Assembly: GCA_015066785.1 (NCBI GenBank)
Contig: SVNT01000003.1
Location: 150,871-214,870 of the forward strand
Direction of reading: 5' to 3'
Origin: Ruminococcus sp.
GTDB taxonomy: Bacteria; Bacillota; Clostridia; Oscillospirales; Ruminococcaceae
DNA length: 64,000 nucleotides
Every line of letters begins with the position of its first letter. Positions within the stretch are counted from its first letter, which is position 1. Made by a program: the position numbers and the translations under genes. This document shows positions 7,820-15,992 of this stretch, piece by piece. Below the pieces are notes generated by a model, which was not told the origin of the DNA, did no database searches, and saw only the letters and a program-made list of their open reading frames with translations.

Positions 7820-9088
7820 ATGAGAGAGTTTTTTAATTTTGACGATAAACTGAAAAAGATTGCAGATGAGGTAAGCGTTGAAATATCGGGGAGATTTGCA
7901 AAAATCGACGATATAGCGGCGTACAACACCGAAAAGGTGCTTTCTGCATTTGCGAACAACAGGGTCAGCGAGGCCTGCTTCAAGGGAAGTACGGGCTACG
8001 GTTATGACGATATGGGCAGAGATGTCCTCGACGCTGTTTACGCCGACATCTTCGGTGCGGAGGACGCCCTTGTACGTCACAATTTCGTATCGGGAACACA
8101 CGCACTTTCGGTTGCACTTTTCGGTATTCTCCGTACGGGAGACACACTCCTCTGCATTACCGGAAATCCCTATGATACGCTTGAGGAGGTTATCGGAATC
8201 CGTGGCGACAAGGGCAACGGTTCGCTTGCCGATTTCGGTGTGAAGTACGACAAGGTTGACCTTCTTGACAACGGCGATTTTGATTTCGAAGGAATAAAAG
8301 CCAGAGCGGCGGGAGTAAAGGCAATTTACATACAGCGCTCAAGGGGATATTCTCTCCGCCCTGCGATAACAATCGAAAAAATGCGTGAGGTTATTGCGCT
8401 TTGCCGTGAAATCAATCCCGACGCTGTAATTATGGTTGACAACTGCTACGGCGAATTTGTGGAAAAGCTCGAGCCTACGGAAGTCGGCGCAGACCTCTGT
8501 ATCGGCTCACTGATAAAGAATGCAGGCGGCGGAATTGCCGAAACGGGCGGATATATCGTCGGAAAAAAACACGCTGTCGAGCTCTGTGCGTACAGACTTA
8601 CCTGCGTCGGAATGGGCAAGGAGGTCGGCTGTACCCTCAATCAGTCGAGAGGAATGTTCATGGGGATTTTCATGGCGCCCGAGGTTGTGGCGTCAGCAGT
8701 AAAGACAGCAACATTTGCGGCGGCACTTTTTGAACGCCTCGGTTTTGAATGTCTGCCTAAGCCCGAAGAAACAAGAAGCGACATCATCACGGTGCTGAAG
8801 CTCGGCAACGAGGAAAACCTCACGGCATTCTGCGAGGGAATACAGAAGGGGGCGCCCGTGGATTCATTCGTTACCCCTGTTGCGTGGAATATGCCCGGTT
8901 ATGACAGTCAGGTTATCATGGCTGCGGGAGCGTTTACGGGAGGGGCGTCGATAGAAATTTCCGCAGATGCACCTATAAGAGAGCCTTATGCCGCATGGAT
9001 GCAGGGCGGTCTTACATATCCAAGCGGCAAAACGGGAGTAATGCTTGCGGCACAGCAGATGATTTCAAAGGGGCTTATCAAAATATAA
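7820..9088 (+). CDS. PLP-dependent enzyme, aluminium-resistance / methionine gamma-lyase family
   Basis: A 422-residue fold-type I PLP enzyme of the family annotated as aluminium resistance protein or methionine gamma-lyase-like (Alum_res). The likely PLP-binding features are MVDNCYGE (Asp at about 207) and GSLIKNAGGG (Lys at about 233, the predicted Schiff-base residue). The ATG follows AAGGAG. It is the last gene of the peptidase operon. The family is often placed among cysteine/methionine lyases, but the physiological reaction is not established; the name aluminium resistance is historical. Confidence 0.88.
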   Translation: MREFFNFDDKLKKIADEVSVEISGRFAKIDDIAAYNTEKVLSAFANNRVSEACFKGSTGYGYDDMGRDVLDAVYADIFGAEDALVRHNFVSGTHALSVALFGILRTGDTLLCITGNPYDTLEEVIGIRGDKGNGSLADFGVKYDKVDLLDNGDFDFEGIKARAAGVKAIYIQRSRGYSLRPAITIEKMREVIALCREINPDAVIMVDNCYGEFVEKLEPTEVGADLCIGSLIKNAGGGIAETGGYIVGKKHAVELCAYRLTCVGMGKEVGCTLNQSRGMFMGIFMAPEVVASAVKTATFAAALFERLGFECLPKPEETRSDIITVLKLGNEENLTAFCEGIQKGAPVDSFVTPVAWNMPGYDSQVIMAAGAFTGGASIEISADAPIREPYAAWMQGGLTYPSGKTGVMLAAQQMISKGLIKI

Positions 9089-9098
9089 CTCCCCCTTC

Positions 9099-9127
9099 TT
9101 GACTTATATGTCGAAAAATGTTAGAAT
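9099..9127 (+). promoter_or_regulatory. Promoter of the gene at 9181
   Basis: TTGACT (9099-9104), 17-bp spacer, TAGAAT (9122-9127), starting only 10 bases after the previous stop codon. The leader contains a short GGAGC/GCTCC hairpin (about 9136-9150) before the AGGAGG ribosome site. Confidence 0.7.
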
Positions 9128-9180
9128 TGCAGTGGTGGAGCGGTTATGCTCCGCAATTATCTTTCTGAGGAGGAGCAGAA

Positions 9181-9900
9181 ATGGAAATACACGACATTGA
9201 AAATGCACAGAAGGTTGTTGAGGAAAAAGCAACTGCTGCCGAAAAGAGCAGGAAGAAGGCACGCTCCAAGACAATCGGGACAATTATTATCAGTGTTGCG
9301 ATAGTTCTTCTTGCGGTTATACTTGCTTTTCTGATTAACGGAATTATCAAGGGAAATCAGGGAAAGAAAATTTCCGAAGATCTTAAAAACGACCTCGGAA
9401 AGAGTATTGCTATGGCAGAGAAAAATACGGGGATAACATTCGAAACAACGTCGGAATATTCCGTGCTTGAGGATATTGTAGATTACAATTACATCTACGA
9501 GGCAGATACAACCGTAAAGGTTTGCGGAATTAAATTGCCGCAGTGGGTTGTATTCGTGAAGATTGACAGCAACGACAAGATTTCCGAGGTTGTATATTAC
9601 GACTTCCGTGTTCTGAGCAAGAACTGGAAGGGCGAAAAGGTAAAGTCGTTTATCAATACAAACGAAGTTACATACAATATGCCTAAAAAAGAGGCAGAAA
9701 GAATAATCACAGTTGACCCGCTTGCAGTGACATATTCAAACGATGACACAAGCACATATCTCTATAAGTACTACTACATAGACGAGACGGACAACACCAC
9801 AGAACGTGCATACTACATATCGGTGACTTACAATATGGACGACATCATCAGAGGCGTCAGCAGTAAGGAAAGCGATTACGTATCGTTCATCTTCAAATAA
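9181..9900 (+). CDS. Single-pass membrane protein, unknown function
   Basis: A 239-residue protein with a Lys/Glu/Ala-rich cytoplasmic N-terminus (about residues 1-38, coiled-coil like), one transmembrane helix (about 39-60) and an extracytoplasmic domain of about 180 residues rich in Tyr, Asp and Thr. The ATG follows GAGGAGGAG. It has its own promoter and a strong terminator, so it is monocistronic. No enzymatic motif was recognised. The outer domain has the look of a secreted beta-rich fold. Confidence 0.8.
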   Translation: MEIHDIENAQKVVEEKATAAEKSRKKARSKTIGTIIISVAIVLLAVILAFLINGIIKGNQGKKISEDLKNDLGKSIAMAEKNTGITFETTSEYSVLEDIVDYNYIYEADTTVKVCGIKLPQWVVFVKIDSNDKISEVVYYDFRVLSKNWKGEKVKSFINTNEVTYNMPKKEAERIITVDPLAVTYSNDDTSTYLYKYYYIDETDNTTERAYYISVTYNMDDIIRGVSSKESDYVSFIFK

Positions 9901-9906
9901 AAGCGA

Positions 9907-9946
9907 AAAGCTGTCAGAAGGCACTACGCCTTCCGACAGCTTTTTT
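9907..9946. terminator. Bidirectional terminator
   Basis: Stem AAAGCTGTCxGAAGG with one mismatch and a 7-base loop, followed by TTTTTT. It lies between the convergent genes ending at 9900 and 9945. Confidence 0.8.
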
Positions 9947-10319
9947 ATATGTAATTTCTCACAACGAGGTAAATCGCCAGCGCAATTATCAGCACTACCC
10001 AGAAGATGATTTTCCGTGGGAAGATTTTTATTTTTTTCCCGAGGAATGAATTTGCCGCAAACTCTACATACCACAGCAGTGCCGACGCACACAGCAACGG
10101 TATTGTCGGGTTGAATTTTATTGCGGAGATTATGTCGCCGTTCAGGATTGAAAGAACGCTCCTAGTGTTGCCGCAGGCTATGCATTGCTTTCCCGTGAGG
10201 AGATAATATCCGCAGTGGGCGGGGAGAAGTCCGACGAAAAAATCGGAATATGTTTTCAGTATCACAAATCCGATTATCGCAACGACTGGCAGGATTACGG
10301 CGATTATTCTTCTTCGCAT
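9945..10319 (-). CDS. DUF2752 family membrane protein
   Basis: A 124-residue membrane protein with three or four hydrophobic helices. The signature of DUF2752 is clear: CIACGNTRS, then NGD and FNP, which in the family reads CPxCGxTRS-GD-NP. The function of the family is unknown; the paired cysteines suggest a metal or redox site at the membrane. The start overlaps the end of the upstream gene by 16 bases, so the two are probably co-translated. Confidence 0.85.
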   Translation of the reverse strand: MRRRIIAVILPVVAIIGFVILKTYSDFFVGLLPAHCGYYLLTGKQCIACGNTRSVLSILNGDIISAIKFNPTIPLLCASALLWYVEFAANSFLGKKIKIFPRKIIFWVVLIIALAIYLVVRNYI

Positions 10320-10789
10320 TGACCGTCCTCCGTTATTTCGATGTGTACGCTTTCGGGTTCTTCCGAAGTTTCTGCGGAATTTTCGTTGTCGTCATCGTCG
10401 AGTATACTTTCATATTCTTCGTCGTTCTTGGCGAGCGCACGCATCTGTATAGCCTCACCGTAAAGCTCGGGCATATTCTCACGTAGGAACTCCTCGTCCT
10501 TACGCGGCACCTTTGCCCCCGACATTATGCGCATTGCGATAGTCAAGCATTTCGAGGTTGTTTCAGCAACCTCTTTCTGAGCCTCGGCGCTTTCCTTTGA
10601 GCTTTCAAGCTGTTTGTCGAGCATATATTTTTCGTGCTCTTCCTTTGTCATTGTGACAACTTCCATACGGTCGAAACGGCGGTTTTCGTTTTCGATTTTA
10701 TAGAGGCTTGCGTTCGAGGTGACAGCCGCCTCTTTCCAGATTGCCTTGTCGTTTATCTTGAAATTGCGGTAAGAATTTGAAATAAGCAT
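10304..10789 (-). CDS. Acidic hypothetical protein
   Basis: A 161-residue soluble protein with no recognised domain. The middle is helical and Glu/Lys-rich (about residues 48-85); the tail is extremely acidic (about residues 123-161, with DDDDNEN and closing CEEE). The start follows CAGGAGG. It overlaps the DUF2752 gene. The composition suggests a cytoplasmic scaffold or chaperone-like role, but this is a guess. Confidence 0.7.
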   Translation of the reverse strand: MLISNSYRNFKINDKAIWKEAAVTSNASLYKIENENRRFDRMEVVTMTKEEHEKYMLDKQLESSKESAEAQKEVAETTSKCLTIAMRIMSGAKVPRKDEEFLRENMPELYGEAIQMRALAKNDEEYESILDDDDNENSAETSEEPESVHIEITEDGQCEEE

Positions 10790-10863
10790 AATATTCCTCC
10801 TGTTCTGTAAAGATAATATCCCTTATTCATATTATCGGCAGAAAATCTGCGGAGTTTAGCTGT

Positions 10864-10902
10864 AAAACAAAAAGGGTACCGAATTTTTACTCGGGACCCT
10901 TT
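10864..10902 (-). terminator. Terminator of the AzlC-AzlD-SLC13 operon
   Basis: Imperfect stem AAAGGGTxCCGA with an 8-base loop, followed on the minus strand by TTGTTTTA, right after the stop codon at 10907. Confidence 0.75.
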
Positions 10903-10906
10903 GTTA

Positions 10907-12034
10907 TCACATAATTATAAGCATTGCAACCGTGAGAATAATCAGGAATGCAAAATTGAACGCCGAGAACATCAGCAGATAACGCTTTGTATCTTCCTTG
11001 TACCTGCTTGTATACTCCCTGAAGGTAATAAGGCTTGCGAGTGAGGAAATCAACGTTCCGACGCCGCCTATGTTTACGCCGACAAGAAGTTCGGGGTAGT
11101 TTTCGGTGAACTGCGACAGCAGTATCGCCGAGGGAACATTACTTATCACCTGACAGGAAAGCGCTGAAATCAGCAGGGTGTTTTTCTCCAGAATTACGGA
11201 GAAAATATCACGGATTACATCTATGCGTGACATATTTCCCGCAAAAATGAAGAATGCCGCAAAGGTGAAAAGCAACGGGTAGTCAACTTTTTTGAGTGCG
11301 TCCTTGTCGACAATGAAAATCGACGGAATGATTGCTAAAAGTCCGATGTAAAAATCGAGTACACGGAAGACAACAAGTATCGTCAGCGAAAACATAATCA
11401 GATAGAATGTTGTCACGAGCTTCGGCAGAGGTTTTTCTTCACGCTCGCTTATGGTCATTTCCTCTTTCGGAACAAAAAGACAGCAGAGGGTTATCAGCGC
11501 TATCGAAATCGCAAAGGGGATAACCATAATCTGCATGAACTCCGCTGTGGGTATGTTGAACTTCGTGTAAAGGAAAAGGTTCTGCGGATTGCCGAACGGC
11601 GTCAACATTCCGCCGAGATTTGCGGCAATGTTCTGCATAATGAATGTGAATGCCATATACTTTTCCTTTTTTGTTGAGGAAAGGACGTAGTATCCGAGCG
11701 GCAGGAATGTCAGCAGAGCCATATCGTTTGCAATAAGCATCGAGCCGATAAAGGTTATGTACACAAGCGCAAGAATTGCAAAGCGTGTGTTTCTGGCTGT
11801 CTTTACTATTTTCTGCGCAATGATTGTGAAAAATCGGATGTTCTTCAGCGCACATACCACAGCAAGCGTACAGAGCAGGCAGGTGAGCGTTTTGAAATCG
11901 AAATACCCGATATATTCCTTGTCGGGCGGAACGATAAACGCTGTTATTGCCGCAAGAACAGCGGCTATTGTCAGTACGGGATTTTTGTTCACGAAGGATG
12001 TAATTCCCGTGAGTAATTTCTTTGCAGTTGTCAT
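10907..12034 (-). CDS. SLC13/ArsB-like (citrate transporter superfamily) permease
   Basis: A 375-residue polytopic membrane protein. The stretch NLGGMLTPFGNPQNLFLYT is typical of the ion transporter superfamily that includes CitMHS, SLC13 and ArsB/NhaD carriers (N-P helix-break motif). The ATG at 12034 overlaps the stop of azlD (ATGA), so it is translationally coupled; an upstream extension to 12070 would lie inside azlD. The substrate is an anion of unknown type; co-transcription with the AzlCD amino-acid exporter may hint at a related organic acid. Confidence 0.85.
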   Translation of the reverse strand: MTTAKKLLTGITSFVNKNPVLTIAAVLAAITAFIVPPDKEYIGYFDFKTLTCLLCTLAVVCALKNIRFFTIIAQKIVKTARNTRFAILALVYITFIGSMLIANDMALLTFLPLGYYVLSSTKKEKYMAFTFIMQNIAANLGGMLTPFGNPQNLFLYTKFNIPTAEFMQIMVIPFAISIALITLCCLFVPKEEMTISEREEKPLPKLVTTFYLIMFSLTILVVFRVLDFYIGLLAIIPSIFIVDKDALKKVDYPLLFTFAAFFIFAGNMSRIDVIRDIFSVILEKNTLLISALSCQVISNVPSAILLSQFTENYPELLVGVNIGGVGTLISSLASLITFREYTSRYKEDTKRYLLMFSAFNFAFLIILTVAMLIIM

Positions 12035-12363
12035 ACAGCAACACCTGAATTTATAAGTATAAGTTCGCACACAAGCACTGCACCGCAGGCACTTGCGGAA
12101 ACAAGGAGAAGTCCTTTTTCAAAATATGCGAGGACAGCGGCGGTTATAAGTCCCGCAATTGCCGACGCCACAAATGATGTGGATGTGAAAATCGCAGGGA
12201 ATGTCATCGCACCCAGCACTGCGTAGGGGATGTAGTGCAAAAACGAGCGGATAAATCTGTTGGTGATTTTTTTGCGGCACAGCACGAGAGGAATCATACG
12301 GATGAGATATGTCACTCCCGCCATGACTGCGAGATATGTAAAAAATACAGGCGCACTTATCAT
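12031..12363 (-). CDS. azlD: AzlD, branched-chain amino acid export subunit
   Basis: A 110-residue protein with four hydrophobic helices that matches the AzlD family (TYLIRMIPLVL near the start, LHYIPYAVLGAM in the middle). AzlD works with the larger AzlC to export branched-chain amino acids or their analogues. Both ends overlap neighbours by ATGA (stop of azlC at 12360, start of the permease at 12034), so the three genes form a tightly coupled operon. A GGAGGAAAC ribosome site precedes the start. Confidence 0.92.
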   Translation of the reverse strand: MISAPVFFTYLAVMAGVTYLIRMIPLVLCRKKITNRFIRSFLHYIPYAVLGAMTFPAIFTSTSFVASAIAGLITAAVLAYFEKGLLLVSASACGAVLVCELILINSGVAV

Positions 12364-13067
12364 TCCGTTTCCTCCTTTACAGGTCTGATTACCGAGAATA
12401 CCGCACTTGAAATCACGGCGCAGATTATTATTGCCATACCGCCTGAAATTCCGTCGAATACAGGAACATAGGAGATTATGCAGTTGAGTGCAACCGACAG
12501 TATCGCAACACCTGCGATTGCGGAATTTTTCTTTGCGGGCGGAATTACAATCGCTATGAACATCGCATATATGGCAATACCGAGGGCGCTTGTCACAACA
12601 GACGGAAGTATATTTCCTGCGACTGCGCCTATAAGTGTGCCCGAAGTCCAGCCGATAAAGGGGGTGAGTATAAGCCCGTAGAGATAACGGCGTCCGACGG
12701 TGCCTTCGTTTCCGCTGGCAACGGCGAAGATTTCATCTGTGTTGAGGAACGAGATTAAAAATCTGTCGATGAGCCGCACATTGCTGTCGAGTTTCTGCGA
12801 AAGCGAAATCGACATAAGTGCATAGCGCAGATTGATTACAAACTGCGTCAGCGCCATTTCCGCAAGGGGAAGACCGAGGGTTATTATAGGAACGCCTGCA
12901 AGCTGTCCTGCGGAGGTGACATTTGCCATTGAAATAAGAACGGACTGCCACACCGTAAGACCACTGCTGACGGCGAATATTCCAAACGCAAAGGCAACCG
13001 AAAGGTAACCGAGGCAAATCGGAATACCGTCTTTTATGCCCTTGAAAAAGCTGTTGTTGGTTTTCAT
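12360..13067 (-). CDS. azlC: AzlC, branched-chain amino acid exporter large subunit
   Basis: A 235-residue polytopic membrane protein matching AzlC: FFKGIKDGIPICLGYLSVAF at the start, and LINLRYALMSISLS-like text in the middle (VINLRYALMS). It forms an exporter of branched-chain amino acids with AzlD. The ribosome site is weak (GGTGA, 5 bases before ATG). The gene heads the azlC-azlD-SLC13 operon, and its promoter carries a dyad that could bind a regulator. Confidence 0.93.
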   Translation of the reverse strand: MKTNNSFFKGIKDGIPICLGYLSVAFAFGIFAVSSGLTVWQSVLISMANVTSAGQLAGVPIITLGLPLAEMALTQFVINLRYALMSISLSQKLDSNVRLIDRFLISFLNTDEIFAVASGNEGTVGRRYLYGLILTPFIGWTSGTLIGAVAGNILPSVVTSALGIAIYAMFIAIVIPPAKKNSAIAGVAILSVALNCIISYVPVFDGISGGMAIIICAVISSAVFSVIRPVKEETE

Positions 13068-13102
13068 TTAATCACCGGATTTTTTTGTAAGAATTATGCG
13101 AA

Positions 13103-13144
13103 ACAACGCACATAAATGATTTTATCACTTTGCTTTTGCGTTGT
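13103..13144. promoter_or_regulatory. 8-bp inverted repeat at the azlC promoter
   Basis: Arms ACAACGCA (13103-13110) and TGCGTTGT (13137-13144), 26 bases apart. One arm overlaps the -35 region and the other lies just downstream of the expected transcript start, so it could be a two-site operator for an amino-acid-responsive regulator. Confidence 0.4.
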
Positions 13145-13147
13145 CAA
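13119..13147 (-). promoter_or_regulatory. Promoter of the azlC-azlD-SLC13 operon
   Basis: Minus strand TTGACA (13147-13142), 17-bp spacer, TAAAAT (13124-13119). The leader is about 45 bases long. Confidence 0.75.
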
Positions 13148-13155
13148 TAATGCAT

Positions 13156-13602
13156 TTATCTTCTCCGACGGCGGATTTCTTCGGTGAAAAGACGGAAAAC
13201 CGACGATACGGAAAATACACCGAGTGCTATTCCGCCTGCGATGGTGAGGGTATACATTATCTGCTTGATGAAAGATTCCGCATCTGCGTTGATGAATGCC
13301 AGCATCGTGCGGAATATAAGCGCCCCCGGGACGAGAGGAATTATCCCGACAACGAGATAGACGGGAACGGGAGTTTTTGTTATGCGGGCGAGTATTTCGC
13401 AGTAAAGCGAAATTGCCGCCGCCGCAAGAATATACTGCGGAATGTCGTTGGAAAACAGCCCTGCCGTAAAGGTATATACAGCCCAGCTAAGAATTCCGCC
13501 TATCACAGAGAGAACAAGGTGCTTGCCACGTATGTTGAAGATTATTCCGAATGCCGCAGACGAGAGGAGCATCGCAACAGCTTCGATGATAAGATGATTC
13601 AT
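13156..13602 (-). CDS. Threonine/serine exporter, ThrE_2-type half
   Basis: A 148-residue protein with five or so hydrophobic helices that matches the short partner of the split ThrE exporter (GIIPLVPGALIFRTML is characteristic). It works with the product of the adjacent gene to export threonine or serine across the membrane. The start overlaps the upstream stop by ATGA (13599-13602), which shows that the halves are made together. Confidence 0.9.
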   Translation of the reverse strand: MNHLIIEAVAMLLSSAAFGIIFNIRGKHLVLSVIGGILSWAVYTFTAGLFSNDIPQYILAAAAISLYCEILARITKTPVPVYLVVGIIPLVPGALIFRTMLAFINADAESFIKQIMYTLTIAGGIALGVFSVSSVFRLFTEEIRRRRR

Positions 13603-14360
13603 ATTACTCCACCTCCGCTTATGGCAAGTGCCAGCGCCACTCCGACGGCAATTCCCGTTGCAGTCAGCAGAGCCTCTATAAATCCGTGAAGTCCGGACAT
13701 ATAATCTGCGGCTATGAGGTCACGCATACAGTTGGTTATTATAATTCCGGGAACGAGCGTCATCAGCGCACCGAGCATTGCCGCTTCGACGTTGGAATTA
13801 ATTCCGTAATGTCCGCATGCAACGGAAATTGCGGCAGCGGATACACTGCACAGAATACAGGAGAAAAATGCGTTGATATGGTGCTTGTGTATGAGGATTT
13901 CTATAAACCGTATTACCAGTGCGGCAAATGCACCTACTGCGGCGTCGGTAAGACTTCCGCCGAAAAACAGCGCATAGCTGAAACCTATTGCCGCATAGGC
14001 GAGCGTTATCAATGCACCGTGGTATCTTTTTGCCGCAAGGATTTTTTCAAGCTCGATGTAAACCTGCCTTTTTGACGGCTTTGTTGCGCATATCTTTCTT
14101 GAGAGGGAATTGAGCATATCCACACGGCCGAGGTTTGTTTCACGGCTGTATATTCTTTCGGATTTTGTGAGAGGTCGTCCGTTGTTTTCTGTCACGGTGA
14201 CGATTATGCTTTCGGGGGTTGCGAATATTTCGGGTTCCTTTGCGTCATACGCCGATAGAATACGCCCGATGCTTTCTTCGACACGATGTATATCCGCACC
14301 GCTTTCGAGCATTGCCCTGCCGATGTCTACGGCGCAGGTGAGTAATTCGTACTGTTGCAT
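13599..14360 (-). CDS. Threonine/serine exporter, ThrE N-terminal-type half
   Basis: A 253-residue protein that matches the large partner of the split ThrE exporter. The soluble N-terminal part (MLESGADIHRVEESIGRIL, then YDAKEPEIFATPESI) precedes a membrane part (LVPGIIITNCMRDL). GAAAGGATAAT serves as the ribosome site. No promoter could be seen between the terminator at 14377-14414 and this start, so it may rely on read-through from the cheY/cheX unit. Confidence 0.9.
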   Translation of the reverse strand: MQQYELLTCAVDIGRAMLESGADIHRVEESIGRILSAYDAKEPEIFATPESIIVTVTENNGRPLTKSERIYSRETNLGRVDMLNSLSRKICATKPSKRQVYIELEKILAAKRYHGALITLAYAAIGFSYALFFGGSLTDAAVGAFAALVIRFIEILIHKHHINAFFSCILCSVSAAAISVACGHYGINSNVEAAMLGALMTLVPGIIITNCMRDLIAADYMSGLHGFIEALLTATGIAVGVALALAISGGGVI

Positions 14361-14376
14361 ATATTATCCTTTCAGT

Positions 14377-14414
14377 GAAAAAATTGTGACCCCGGTAAAT
14401 TCCGAAGTCACAAT
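14377..14414 (-). terminator. Terminator (or attenuator) after the CheX-like gene
   Basis: Minus strand stem ATTGTGAC with inner CGG/CCG pairs and a T-run (TTTTTT) behind it. It stands directly before the ribosome site of the ThrE gene, leaving little room for a separate promoter there. Confidence 0.75.
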
Positions 14415-14420
14415 ATGTAA

Positions 14421-15320
14421 TTATTCTTTTGTCGGTTTTGTTGATGACAATACAATCGAAATTGTTCCGAACGGGAAACAGATAGGCATTACGAAAATTC
14501 CTTCGGGTGCGGAAATCTTTGCGTTCTGTGTGATTTCCTGCGGAGCGAGAGTAAGCTCTGTCTGCTGTTCGTTTGACATATTTACTGTGAAAAGACCGTT
14601 GTGGAGATTGAGGAATTCCGATACAGACGCCTGAGAGAATTCGTCGTTTTCGGTGAGCTTTTCGTTTGCATAGCGTGATGCAAATTCGGTTATGGAAATG
14701 TCGTCGCCTTCGATAGCTGTGTATGAGCTGAATGCGCCGTTTATCTCCTGCGATGCGAGAGTTGAAACTTCAAGTGTGTTTGTAACTTCGGGAGCAAGCG
14801 GAATGAAATCATCACCGATAAATCTGATGATGTTCTTGAACAGGAGAGAGATGTACGAGATGTAGTTGTCCGAGTCCGTAAAAGCGTTGAAGATGCAGAA
14901 GTTACGGATTACCGTGTGGAGCTTTCTCGCCTGGTCTGCCGTGAAGTCCTTGTCCTGAATGGAGTTGATTTTCTTGTATTCGTTGAGAGCCTCGGCAAAT
15001 TTTTCGTTTGTGAGGTAGCCCTTGTCTACGAGTGCCTGACCGAGAATGAGCTGTCCACTCTTCTGCTGTGCAAGGAGCTTTTCAACGTCCTTTTCCTTGA
15101 GGTAGCCCTTTTCTACTGCAATGTCACCGAAACGCTTGTCGGCACGCTGCTGTTCGGCGTGTACCTCATCAACCTGTGCGGCAGTCATAAGTCCTGCATT
15201 TATTGCAAGAACACCGAGCTTTACACGCACGAGCTTCTGAACTTCGAGAGCCTCGATAAGCTGCTGCTTTGTTACGATTTTTTCGTTAAGGAGATAATTT
15301 CCGAATAATTGTGTGAACAT
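14421..15320 (-). CDS. CheX-like phosphatase with four MshEN-like N-terminal repeats
   Basis: A 299-residue protein in two parts. Residues 1-117 are four tandem units of about 25-30 residues beginning LFGNYLLNEKIV (5), KLGVLAINAGLM (34), RFGDIAVEKGYL (63) and ILGQALVDKGYL (92), the G-x(7-8)-L pattern of the T2SSE_N/MshEN fold known to bind cyclic di-GMP in some proteins. Residues about 140-299 look like CheX/CheC, with the phosphatase motif E-x-x-N at E235 and N238 (SEFLNLHNG). It would dephosphorylate a CheY-type protein, and a CheY gene lies 6 bp upstream. Function inferred. Confidence 0.72.
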   Translation of the reverse strand: MFTQLFGNYLLNEKIVTKQQLIEALEVQKLVRVKLGVLAINAGLMTAAQVDEVHAEQQRADKRFGDIAVEKGYLKEKDVEKLLAQQKSGQLILGQALVDKGYLTNEKFAEALNEYKKINSIQDKDFTADQARKLHTVIRNFCIFNAFTDSDNYISYISLLFKNIIRFIGDDFIPLAPEVTNTLEVSTLASQEINGAFSSYTAIEGDDISITEFASRYANEKLTENDEFSQASVSEFLNLHNGLFTVNMSNEQQTELTLAPQEITQNAKISAPEGIFVMPICFPFGTISIVLSSTKPTKE

Positions 15321-15326
15321 AGCGGT

Positions 15327-15707
15327 TTACTTCCTTCCTTCAGAAATTCTTTCGAGGATTTTCTTTACGTTTTCAAAGTCAATCGGTTTCTGGAGAAAAT
15401 CGTATGCCCCCGCTGCGATTGCGATTTTGAGGTTTTCCTGTGTACCGACAGATGATGCGATTACAACCTTTGCGTTTTCGTCGTGCGCAAGTATGTCGAG
15501 AAGCGCCTCAACCCCTGTCTTTTCGGGCATTACAATGTCCATGAAAACGACATCGGGCTTGTTTGCTTTGTATACATCTACAGCTTCATTGCCGTTAATA
15601 GCTTCAACTATTTCGGTGATTCCGAGAGAATTGAAGTAATCCTTCATTTTCTTTCTTACAAGAACGGAATCGTCGCAAATCTGAACCTTTATGTCCTTGA
15701 TTTCCAT
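15327..15707 (-). CDS. CheY-like single-domain response regulator
   Basis: A 126-residue receiver domain with no output domain. Conserved residues are visible: acidic pair D12/D13, phosphoacceptor D57 (FMDIVMP), Ser85/86 and Lys107 (QKPID). It is expressed from its own strong promoter and is followed 6 bp later by the CheX-like phosphatase gene, so the two are a regulator/phosphatase pair. No kinase, flagellar or chemoreceptor gene is present in the window. Confidence 0.92.
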   Translation of the reverse strand: MEIKDIKVQICDDSVLVRKKMKDYFNSLGITEIVEAINGNEAVDVYKANKPDVVFMDIVMPEKTGVEALLDILAHDENAKVVIASSVGTQENLKIAIAAGAYDFLQKPIDFENVKKILERISEGRK

Positions 15708-15775
15708 AAAATAAACACATCCTTAATCCATATATTTTATGTTGCATTAATTAGTTTGCACATATACATATTCAT

Positions 15776-15804
15776 ATTATACAACAAATATAAATCTAAT
15801 TCAA
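15776..15804 (-). promoter_or_regulatory. Promoter of the cheY-cheX unit
   Basis: Minus strand TTGAAT (15804-15799), 17-bp spacer, TATAAT (15781-15776), in an AT-rich leader of about 70 bases. Confidence 0.75.
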
Positions 15805-15925
15805 CCAAAAGAGGCGTTGAAATGAAATGTTTGATAAAAAATGATAAATTTGAAATGATTTATATGTTCAAAGTGTACAAAATATCTCTGCACGAAGAAT
15901 ACTGCGTAGAAAGAAATAAAAAAAT

Positions 15926-15954
15926 TTGATTTTTTTGCGTTATTGTGGTAATAT
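15926..15954 (+). promoter_or_regulatory. Promoter of the GH13-MATE-AI-2E operon
   Basis: TTGATT (15926-15931), 17-bp spacer, TAATAT (15949-15954), followed by the GGAGG ribosome site of the GH13 gene about 25 bases on. The 15708-15992 gap otherwise holds only the divergent cheY promoter. Confidence 0.65.
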
Positions 15955-15992
15955 ATTTATATTTAGATGGTCTTTTTCAAGGAGGAAACATT

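Noticed and set aside
15822..15929. 35-codon plus-strand reading frame in the gap between cheY and GH13
   Set aside because: Only a poor ribosome site and no conserved composition; it overlaps the -35 box of the GH13 promoter.
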